Below, piece after piece: positions 52,528 through 61,700 of a stretch of DNA of 64,000 nucleotides. The stretch comes from Streptomyces sp. M92 (GTDB lineage Bacteria > Actinomycetota > Actinomycetes > Streptomycetales > Streptomycetaceae), in the NCBI RefSeq assembly GCF_028473745.1, contig NZ_CP101137.1, positions 2,108,001 through 2,172,000 on the forward strand, in the 5' to 3' direction. Both the position numbers and the translations under genes were made by a program. Position 1 is the first letter of the stretch. Every line of letters starts with the position of its first letter. The notes beneath the pieces were generated by a model, which was given only the letters and a program-made list of their open reading frames with translations, was not told the DNA's origin and did no database searches.

Positions 52528-53469
52528 TCAGTCGGACATCGCCACGAGCACCCGGCGGGTGCCCGTGAAGGGGCGGCGGCCGTGCGACACGAGCATGTTG
52601 TCGATGAGCATGAGGTCGCCGGTGTTCCAGTCGCAGTCGCGGGCGTGCTCCAGGCCCCGGTCACGGATCTGCAGGATGTAGGCGTCGGGGATCGGGGAGC
52701 CGTCGGCGAACGTCACGGACTGCGGCAGCTCGTCGGCGGACAGGATCTGCGCGAGCGCGGCGGCCGTGTCGTCGCCGAGCCCGGCCGGGTGCCACTGGTC
52801 GGACTGGTTGAACCAGACCTCGTCACCGGTCACCGGGTGGACGGCGGTCGCGGGCCGGATCTGGCGCACCCGCAGCGAGCCGTCCCGCTGCCACGCGTAC
52901 TCGGCCTCGGTCCGGGTGAGGAACTCCTCCACCACACCGCGGTCACTCGTCTCGAAGGTGTCCTGCCAGCTCTTGCCGAGGCCGAGCCCGTCGTGGAGGT
53001 TCTGCTGGTAGCGGACCCCGCCGCCGAACGCCTCGCGCACCTCGTCGTCGAGCGAGGCCAGCCACAGCGCGGAGTCGGTGACGGGCGTCGCGCCGCCGGT
53101 CGCGGCGGCCTTCTGGCAGAAGAACAGCAGCCGGGCCGGCCAGGCCGCGGCGTAGGACATCTCGTTGTGCATCGAGATGGTGAACTCCTGCGGGTACTCC
53201 GTGGAGGTGTAGACGTTCTTGCCGACCTTGGTGCGGGGCGAGTTGCCGTGCACGTAGGCGAGGCGGTTGGGCAGCAGTTCGTCCATGACGGGGTCGAGCG
53301 TCTGCTCGGCGACGCCGAAACCGCGGAAGATGAGTGCCTTCTCCTTGACGAGCTGGTCGCTGATGGCGGCGGTGTCGCCGACCACGCGGAGGAGTCCGGC
53401 CGCCGACGCCTCGACACCCGCGTCCTGCGGGGTGATGACGAGCGGGGACCAGCTGGGCGTTGTGTTCAT
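52528..53469 (-). CDS. SyrP-like Fe(II)/2-oxoglutarate dioxygenase 2
   Basis: A 313-residue paralogue of the first dioxygenase. Iron ligands are in MHNEMSYAAAWP (HxE) and VSHGRRPFTGTRRV (distal His). RGFGVAEQ and VYTSTEYP match the first enzyme, but the two sequences differ widely elsewhere, so they likely act on different residues or carrier domains. ATG at 53469 has AAGGAGA upstream and overlaps the stop of the MFS gene (ATGA). Beta-hydroxylation of a bound amino acid is inferred from the family. Confidence 0.9.
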   Translation of the reverse strand: MNTTPSWSPLVITPQDAGVEASAAGLLRVVGDTAAISDQLVKEKALIFRGFGVAEQTLDPVMDELLPNRLAYVHGNSPRTKVGKNVYTSTEYPQEFTISMHNEMSYAAAWPARLLFFCQKAAATGGATPVTDSALWLASLDDEVREAFGGGVRYQQNLHDGLGLGKSWQDTFETSDRGVVEEFLTRTEAEYAWQRDGSLRVRQIRPATAVHPVTGDEVWFNQSDQWHPAGLGDDTAAALAQILSADELPQSVTFADGSPIPDAYILQIRDRGLEHARDCDWNTGDLMLIDNMLVSHGRRPFTGTRRVLVAMSD

Positions 53470-54722
53470 TCCTGATCTCCTTGGGGAGTGTTCCGGTGGT
53501 GTCGTGGAAGGTCGATGACAAGTGCGGTGAGCGCGAGCGCTGCCATCGCGGCACCGAGGACGGCGGCGGTACCGGCCGCGCCGGTCGCGTCCAGGAGCAG
53601 CCCGCCGAGAAGCGCGCCGAGCGCGTTCGCGCCCGAACCCACCAGTTGGAGGGCGCTGTTGACGCGGCCCTGGAGCCGGTCGGGAGTGGTGAGCACCTGG
53701 TGGACGCCGCCCGCGACGTTCACGGCGCCGCCGACCATGCTCATCACGGCGAACAGCGCGCCGAGCAGCCAGGGCGAGCGGGTCAGCGCGAGCGCGGGGA
53801 CCAGGACCGCCCAGGCGAGCAGCGCCCAGCGGACCAGGGACGGCAGGCCCAGGAGCTTCATCGCCCGGCCGCCGGCCAGTGCGCCGAGCGCGCCGCCGGC
53901 CCCGCTGATGGCGGCGATGACGCCGACCGTGCCGGGTGACAGCCCGTCCTCGTACAGGACGAAGGCGGGGAGCAGGGCGAGGGCCTGGAAGAGCACGTTG
54001 CTGCCGGAGACCAGCAGCATGACCAGGCGCAGGAAGGTGTTGCGCCACAGCCAGCGCAGCCCCTGGGCGATCTGCGGGCCCAGCCGCCCGCGGGGCGGCC
54101 GGTCCTCGGCGGGGTCCTGGAACGGGGAGCGGATGAGCAGCACCGCGGCGAGCGAGAGCAGGTGGGCGACGCCGGCCAGCAGGAACGGCGACCAGCGGGC
54201 GAGCGCGAACGCCATGCTGCCCAGGGGCTGGCCGAGCAGTCCGGCGGCGCGGCCGCGCGCCTCGCTGCCGGAGAGCGCGGCGGTGAGCTGCGCGGCCGGA
54301 ACGACATGGCGCACGCTCGCCCGCTCCGCGAGCCGGTAGCAGACCATCAGGGAGCCCTCGACGAACGCGGCCGCCGCCAGGTGCGCGAGCCACACCCGGC
54401 CGCTCGCCACGGCGGCCACGACGCTGAGGGTGCTGAGCGCGCAGCCCACGCTGCACAGCACCATCAGCCGTCGCCGGTCGCAGCGGTCGACCAGGACACC
54501 CGCGGGCAACTGCACCAGCAAATGTGGCAGTTGCGCCGCAGCCGCGGCCACCGCCCCCGCCGCCGCCGATCCGGTGGACCAGATCAGCAGCAGCGGGTAG
54601 GCGACCATGGAGGCGCGGGAGCCGAGCAGGGTGAACCCGGCCCCGCTCCACAGCAGCAGGAAGTCGCGGTTGCGGCGCAGCGGCGGGGGCGCGGCGGCCG
54701 GCGCTTCGTCGAGGACGCTCAT
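53466..54722 (-). CDS. MFS exporter
   Basis: A 418-residue major facilitator of the enterobactin-exporter/MFS_3 type with about twelve hydrophobic segments. The loop 2-3 motif reads PAGVLVDRCDRRRLM, a good match to motif A (GxLaDrxxrrrxl). The gene overlaps the carbamoyltransferase stop by four bases at its start and the dioxygenase start by four bases at its end, so it is a coupled part of the operon. It likely exports the peptide product. Confidence 0.9.
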   Translation of the reverse strand: MSVLDEAPAAAPPPLRRNRDFLLLWSGAGFTLLGSRASMVAYPLLLIWSTGSAAAGAVAAAAAQLPHLLVQLPAGVLVDRCDRRRLMVLCSVGCALSTLSVVAAVASGRVWLAHLAAAAFVEGSLMVCYRLAERASVRHVVPAAQLTAALSGSEARGRAAGLLGQPLGSMAFALARWSPFLLAGVAHLLSLAAVLLIRSPFQDPAEDRPPRGRLGPQIAQGLRWLWRNTFLRLVMLLVSGSNVLFQALALLPAFVLYEDGLSPGTVGVIAAISGAGGALGALAGGRAMKLLGLPSLVRWALLAWAVLVPALALTRSPWLLGALFAVMSMVGGAVNVAGGVHQVLTTPDRLQGRVNSALQLVGSGANALGALLGGLLLDATGAAGTAAVLGAAMAALALTALVIDLPRHHRNTPQGDQE

Positions 54723-55681
54723 GCGGTGGTCGCCGCCTCGGAGCCGGCCCGCCCGCCGCGGGCCCAGGCAAGGACCGCCATGGCGCTGTGCATCTTGTTC
54801 TCGGCCTGCTGGAAGGCGAGGCTGTGCGGCCCGTCCAGGACCTCGCCGGTGACCTCGTCACCGCGGTGCGCCGGCAGGTCGTGCAGGAAGACGGCCTTGG
54901 GGCTGGCCTGCCAGAGATCGGCGGTGACCTGGAAGGGGGCGAAGACGCGCCGCCAGTCGGGGTCGGCCTTGGTGGTGCCGGTGGTCTGCCAGCGGGTGGT
55001 GTAGACGGCGTCGACGTCCTCCGGCAGGCCGGCCATGTCATGGCGTTCGGTGACGGTCGATCCGCAGCGGGCCGCGGTGCGCCGGGCGCGGTCGAGGAAG
55101 GCGGGGTCGAGGCCGTAGCCGGGCGGGGTGCGCAGGTCGAGGTGGGCACCCTCGAAACGGGTGAGGGCCAGGGCGAGCGCGGAGGCGGAGTTGTTGCCCT
55201 CACCGACGTACAGGACGCGCAGGCCGTCCAGGCGGCCGAAGTGCGCCTGGAGGGTGGTGAGGTCGGTGAGTGCCTGAGTGGGGTGTTCGTCGGCGCTCAT
55301 GGCGTTGATGACGGACATCCGTCGCTGGTTCGCCCAGGCCCGCATCTCGGCCGGGTCGTCGGCGGTGCGGGCGACCAGCACGTCGAGCATCCGGGAGAGC
55401 ACCGCGCCGGTGTCCTCGCTGGTCTCACCGGTGTTGAGCTGGAGGTCCCCGGCTCCGTACGTGATCAGGTGACCGCCCAGGCGCAGTGCGCCGCTGGAGA
55501 AGGCGGTACGGGTCCGGGTGGAGGTCCGCTTGAAGTAGACGCCCACCACCTGACCGGCCAGCGGGCGCCGGGCGCCGGGGCCGGCCTGGGCGAAGGTCAC
55601 GCCGTCGTGGACGATTTGGCGCAGGTCGGAGTCGGAGAGGTCGTCGATGGAGATGAGGTGGCGGGCGGGCGGGTGGGTCAC
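54719..55681 (-). CDS. Ornithine carbamoyltransferase-like enzyme with altered substrate motifs
   Basis: A 320-residue carbamoyltransferase. The carbamoyl-phosphate site is intact: STRTRTAF and EHPTQALTDL. The amino-acid side is not that of a normal OTCase. The SMG loop DxxxSMG reads TRWQTTG, and HCLP reads HDLP (Cys to Asp). It therefore probably carbamoylates a different amine. In viomycin-type clusters OTCase-like proteins are thought to make ureido groups on diaminopropionate-derived residues; that comparison is from memory, and the substrate here is unknown. GTG at 55681 has AGGAGG upstream. It lies 72 bases after the NRPS stop, so both may share one mRNA. Confidence 0.88.
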   Translation of the reverse strand: MTHPPARHLISIDDLSDSDLRQIVHDGVTFAQAGPGARRPLAGQVVGVYFKRTSTRTRTAFSSGALRLGGHLITYGAGDLQLNTGETSEDTGAVLSRMLDVLVARTADDPAEMRAWANQRRMSVINAMSADEHPTQALTDLTTLQAHFGRLDGLRVLYVGEGNNSASALALALTRFEGAHLDLRTPPGYGLDPAFLDRARRTAARCGSTVTERHDMAGLPEDVDAVYTTRWQTTGTTKADPDWRRVFAPFQVTADLWQASPKAVFLHDLPAHRGDEVTGEVLDGPHSLAFQQAENKMHSAMAVLAWARGGRAGSEAATTA

Positions 55682-55753
55682 GGGGTCCTCCTGGAGGGGG
55701 TGGAAGTCGGCCGGGGGAGCCGGGCCGCCCGGTCGGGGCGGCCCGGCCTCGGA

Positions 55754-58700
55754 TCAGGCCCGGTCTTCCTCCGTCACCACGGGGGTGAGCAGAGGGTGGT
55801 CGGCCGGGGCGTGGGCGCCGGTGCCGGCCGCCGCCCAGTCGGCCATCAACTCGCCTTGGCCGAAGGCGTGCTCACGCTTGCTGAGGGACGCCGTGAGGAA
55901 CTTGACGATGTCCTTTCCGCTGTCGGAGTTGGTGAGGGCGACCAGCCCCACACCGCTCTTGAGATGGGTGAGCGAGAGGTTCCAATACCCGGCCGGTTCG
56001 CCGCCGTGCCCGAACTCGGCGTCGTCACCGGTGTCGTCGACGATCGTGCCGAGTCCGTAGAAGCTGCCCGGATGGGTGTGGAGCAGCTCGGCGGCGATGT
56101 CCCGGGGGATCAGGGCGCCGTCCAGGCCGAGGAGCGCGGCCCGGAAGTGGCGGGCGACCTTGCCGAGGTCCTCGGCGGTCGTCCACAGCCCGGCGGCGGC
56201 GAGGTGGGCGCGTTCGCGCCAGCCGCCGTCCAGGTGCTTGCCCTTCACGTGGTGGCCGAGCGCCACCGGGCGTCCGGCGGTGCGCGGGAAGGACTGGTCG
56301 AAGCTGCTGCCCGTGAGGTCCATGGGCCTCAGCACGAGCCGGTCCATCAGCTCCTGGAAGGATTCGCCGGTGGCGTCCTCCAGGAGCTGCTGCAGCACCC
56401 AGTAGTGCGTGCTGCTCTTGCGGAATACCTCACCGGGTATGAGCTGCCGGCTGACCCGGGGCGTGGACACCGGCCCGGTTCCGTCGAGCAGTTCCCGCAG
56501 CGTGGGCACCCGATCGCCGGGCCGGAACCCGACGCTGCGGTGGCGTGCGAAGCCCGCCGTGTGCCCGAGGAGCTGGCGGACCGTGACCGGTCCGGGCGCC
56601 TCGGGCAGGTCGGCGAGTTGCCACGAGGTGAGGTGTCGGTCGATCGGGTCGTCGAGGCCGATGAGCCCCTGGGCCACGAGTCGCAGGGTGGCGAACGCCG
56701 TGACGTGCTTACTGATCGAGCCGACCTGGAACAGCGTCCGCGGGGTCACCGGTGCGCCGCCCCCTGCCCGCAGGTGGCCGACGCCGTGCAGCTCGGTCGA
56801 GCCGTCGGCGCCGAGAACGGCGACGCTCACACCGGGCACCTGGTGCTCGGCCATGAGAGCCGTCAGCTCGTCGAGGGGGAACGCCGGCGCGGCCGGCCGC
56901 CCGATCAGGGCGGCCACCTCCGCGAGCGGCCCCTCGGCCAGCTTGGCGCTGTCTCCGCCGCTGGCCCGGTCGAGCAGCGAGGCCAGCAGGTCGGCGGAGA
57001 CCTCCACGCGGGCGGGGGGAGCGGGGGCCACGGGGGCCGCCTCCGCCTCCGCCTCGTGTGCGTCCTCGTCGATGGCCGCGGCCAGGTCGGCGAGGGTCCC
57101 GTGCTGGTACATGCGCCAGACGGAGACGGTGAGGCCCGCTCGCCGGGCGGCGGCCAGTACCTGGATCATCAGGATGGAGTGGCCGCCGAGGTCGAGGAAC
57201 CGGTCGTGGATGCCGACGGTTCCGACGCCGAGCACGTCCTGCCAGATCGTGGCGAGGAGCTGTTCGGTGGGGGTGCGCGGGGCGACGTAGGGGTGGTCGT
57301 CGCCGCGCAGGGCGGAGCGGTCGGGGGCGGGCAGCGCCCGCCGGTCGACCTTGCCGTTGGCGTTGAGCGGCATGGTCTGAAGGGCGACGAACGCCGAGGG
57401 GACCATGTACTCGGGGAGCCGCAGGCCGCATTCCTCGGCGAGGGCCGAGGCGTCAGGGAGCCGCTGTCCTTCGTGCGGCACGCAGTAGGCGACGAGGCGC
57501 TTGTCGCCGGGGGTGGGTTCGTGGACCGTGACCACGGCGTCCCGCACGGCGGGGTGGGCGGCCACGACGGCCTGCACCTCGCCGAGCTCGACGCGGTAGC
57601 CGCGGATCTTGACCTGGTCGTCCAGGCGGCCGAGGAACTCGACCGCGCCGCCGGCGAGCATCCGCACCCGGTCGCCCGTGCGGTACAGCCGCCCGCCGGC
57701 GGGCCCGTACGGGTCGGGCACGAAGCGCTCCGCGGTCAGGTCGGGACGGCCCGCGTAGCCGCGTGCCACCCCGGTGCCGCCGACGTACAGCTCGCCGACC
57801 ACGCCCACGGGCACCCGGCGCATGGCCCCGTCCAGGACGTGGGTGGTCATGTTCGGCAGGGGCGTGCCGATCGGCACCACATCGAGGGTGACCGGCTCGG
57901 TCACCGGGTGGACGGTCGAGCCGACGGACGCCTCGGTGGGCCCGTACTCATTGATCATGCGTCCCGCACCCAGGAGTTCGAGGGCCTGGTTGCCGGTGGT
58001 GGCGGGCAGCGCCTCGCCCGCGACGACGAAGACCTGGGCGAGCCGGTCCACCTCGTCGGTCGCGAGCTGCTCGGAGAGAATGTCGAGGTGGCCCGGGGTC
58101 AGCTTCACGAAGCTGTACGGGGCCCGGTCCATGAGCGCTTCCGCGAGGTCGCCCGGCGCGGTGTCCTGCGGTACGACGTGCACGGCCTGCCCGGTGACCA
58201 GCGGACCCCACAGGTTGGGCACGACCAGGTCGAAGGCGACGGACGAGAACAGCGGTGCGCCGCCGGTGCCGCGCGCGGCCAGCTCCACCGCCGCCCAGGC
58301 CACGTGGTTGGCCAGGCCCCGGTGCGGGATCTGGACGCCCTTGGGCCGGCCCGTCGAGCCAGAGGTGAAGATGACGTACGCGAGCCGGCCGGGGTCGTCG
58401 GTCCGGGCGGGCGCCTGCTCCCGCGTGGCGAGGGCCTCGCCGACCAGGAGCGGGGTGAGGCCGCCGAAGCGCGCCGCGTACTCGGGTTGGGTGACCGCGT
58501 GCGCCGCGCCGGCCGTCTCCAGCATCGAGGCGATGCGCTCGGCCGGGTAGGACGGATCGACCGGCACGTACGCCGCGCCCGCCTTCCACACCCCGAGCAG
58601 CGTCGCGATGAGCCGGGGGGAGCGGTCGAGGAGCACGGCGACGGCGGACTCCTGGCCGGCGTTCTCGGCGAGCAGGCGGTGGCCGATCGCGTTGGCCGCC

Positions 58701-61700
58701 TCGTCCAGCTCCCGGTAGGTGACCTCCTCGCCCCGGAAGGTGACGGCGACCGCCCCGGGGGTGGCCCGGGCCTGCCGCTCGAAGCGCTCCAGGACGGAGA
58801 GCGCCGGGTAGTCCTCGGCGGTCTCGTTGAGCGCCCCCAGCCACTCCGCCTCGCCCGCCGGCAGCGGGGCGTACTCCGCGCTGCCGTCCGGGTCGGTGGC
58901 CATCGCCTCGAGGACCTGCCGGTACAGGCCGGTCAGCCGGTCGGCGTGCTCCCGGGCCAGGGCGTGGGTGTGGGTGGTCAGCAGCAGGTGCCCGGAGACA
59001 GCGGAGACCGCGAGGGCGAACTCGGTGCCGCCTTCGCCGCTGCTGGCCTCGGGGTCGACCAGTTCGGTGTCGACGTGGTCGAAGTCCTGGTAGCTGAAGC
59101 GGACGTCGAGGAGCCGGCCGGTCCCGGCGTCGCGCTGGATGACCGGCATCGGGAAGCGTCGGCGGTCCCAGACGCGCCCTTCGGCGGCGAACACCTCCCG
59201 TACGAGATCGGTCCAGGTGCCCCGGGCTCCGGCGAAGGCGAACGGCAGCGTGTTGAGGTACATGCCGTACACCCGCTCGGCGCCCGGCGACTCGGGGCGC
59301 GCGCTGCACACCAGACCGCTGTGGAAGGCGGGTTCCTCGGTGAGCAGGGAGAGGACCTTCAGGTGAGCGGCGAGCAGGACGCTCTTCAGCGACACCTGGG
59401 CTTGCGTGGCGAGCGCGCGCAGCCTCGGCTGAAGGTCGAAGAGCTCGACCGCCACCCGGTACTTCTCGCGCGGGGCCAGGGGGTCCCCGGCCCACGGAGC
59501 GGGCAGCGCGAACGGGGCGTGGCCGCTCACCACGTCCTTCCAGTAGGCGCGGTCGTCCTCGGAGTCCAAGGAGGCCAGTTCGGCGGCGATGAAGTCCGCG
59601 TAGCGCACCGGCGGGGCGGTGTACGGTGCCGGCTCGCCGCCGTCCCGCAGGACGCGGTAGGTCTCCAGGAGCTCCATGAGCATGGCCCGGTGGCTCCAGC
59701 CCTCGGTGATGGCGTGGCAGACGGTGACGACGAGCCGCCAGGCGTGGTCGTCCTCCAGCTGTGCGGTCATCCGCAGCAGCGGTGCCTTCGCCAGGTCGAA
59801 GAGGACCGTGCGCTCCTCGGTGAGGATGGCGCGCGTCCGCTCCTCCCGGTCGCCCGCGAGCCTCAGGTCCTCGACCACCAGCGGCACGTGGGCGGTGGGG
59901 GCGACGATCTGGAGGGGCGTGCTGTAGCCGTCGAGGTCGAAGGAGGTGCGCAGCATCTCGTGGCGCCGGGTGACGATGTTGAGGGCCTGGCGGAACGCGG
60001 CGACCTCGAAGGGGACGCCGTCGGTGATGCGGAAGGACGCCACGTTGAGGTAGGCGCGCTTCTCCTCGTCGGCGAGCATCTCCACGATCATGCCGAGCTG
60101 AACCTGCGACATCGGGTAGGCGTCGACGGTTCCCTCGGGGAGCCTCGCCCGGTCGTCCGGACCGAGGAGTGCGAACGGCTCGACGGGCGGTGCCGTCTCG
60201 GCCGGCGCGGGGCGCCCGGTCAGGAACTCGCTCAGCTCGGCGACCGTGCGGTGTTCGAAGACCTCGCGCACCCCGACGTCGAACCCGGCGGCGCGCAGGG
60301 CGCCGACCAGGGAGACGGCGCGGATGGAGTGGCCGCCGAGGTCGAAGAACCCGTCCTCGACGCCGACCCGCTCCAGCTGGAGGACCTGCGCCCAGATGTC
60401 CGCGACGCGCGCCTCGGTTCCGGTGCGCGGGGCGACGTAGGGGGTGCCGGTGCCGTCCGCGGTGTCGTCGGGGTCGGGGAGGGCGCGCTTGTCGGTCTTG
60501 CCGTTGGCGTTGAGGGGGATGGTGTCGAGGGGGATGTAGGCGGCGGGGAGCATGTAGTCGGGCAGCCGGGTGGCGGCGTGCTTCCCGAGGTCGGCCGCAT
60601 CGACGGAGTTCTCTTCGGTGCTCACGTAGTACGCGACGAGGTGGGTCTCGCCGGTGGCGGTGGGGCGGGCCACGACGACCGCGTCGCGGACGGCGGGGTG
60701 GTCGGTGAGGATGCTCTGGATTTCGCCGGGTTCGATGCGGTAGCCGCGGATCTTGACCTGGTCGTCGAGGCGGCCGAGGAATTCGACGGTGCCGTCGGGG
60801 CGGGTGCGGGCGAGGTCGCCGGTGCGGTAGAGGCGGTCGCCGGGTGTCCCGTAGGGGTCGGGTACGAAGCGGTCGGCGGTCAGGTCGGGTCGGCCGGCGT
60901 AGCCGCGGGCGACCCCGGTGCCACCGACGTACAGCTCGCCCGGGACGCCGACCGGGGTGGGCTCGAGTGCCGCGTCGAGGACGTACATCGTCATGTTCGG
61001 CAGGGCGCGCCCGATGGGCAGCACCTCGGCCGCCTCGTCGGCCGGGACCGGGTAGACGCAGGTGCCCACGGATGCCTCGGTGGGTCCGTACTCGTTGATG
61101 ATCCGGGTGTTGGGGGCGAGGGCTCGCCAGCGTTCCAGGGTGGTGCGGGTGAAGGCCTCGCCGGCGACGACGAGCACCGGGGCGAGTGCGGCGGCTTGTT
61201 CGGCGGTCAGCTGCTCGGCCAGCAGGTCGAGATGGCCGGGGGTCAGTTTGATGAAGCTGTACGGTCCCGCCGCCGCGACCTCACGGCAGAGGTCGGCCAT
61301 GTCGGTGTCCTGGGCGACGGTGTGGACCTTCTGGCCGGTGACGAGGGGGGCCCAGAGGTTGGGGACGACGAGGTCGAAGGCGACCGAGGAGAACAGCGGT
61401 GCGCCGCCCTGCCCCTGGGACGCCAGGTCCCGTGCTGCCCAGGCGACATGGTTGGCCAGCCCTTGGTGGGTGACCTCGACGCCCTTGGGGCGGCCGGTCG
61501 AGCCCGAGGTGAAGATGGTGTAGGCGAGCGCCTGCGGGTCCTCGGCCCGCTCGGGGGCGGTGGCCGGCTGCGCGTCGATCGCTGCATCGTCCACCCGTAC
61601 CGTCGTGAAGCCGCTGAAGCGTTCCGCGTACGTCTCCTGTGTCACCGCGAAGGCGGCGCCGGCCGTCTCCAGCATCGAGGCGATCCGCTCGGCGGGATAG

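Noticed and set aside
54719..55681. Housekeeping argF
   Set aside because: Ornithine-binding SMG and HCLP motifs are altered and the gene is locked in the NRPS operon.
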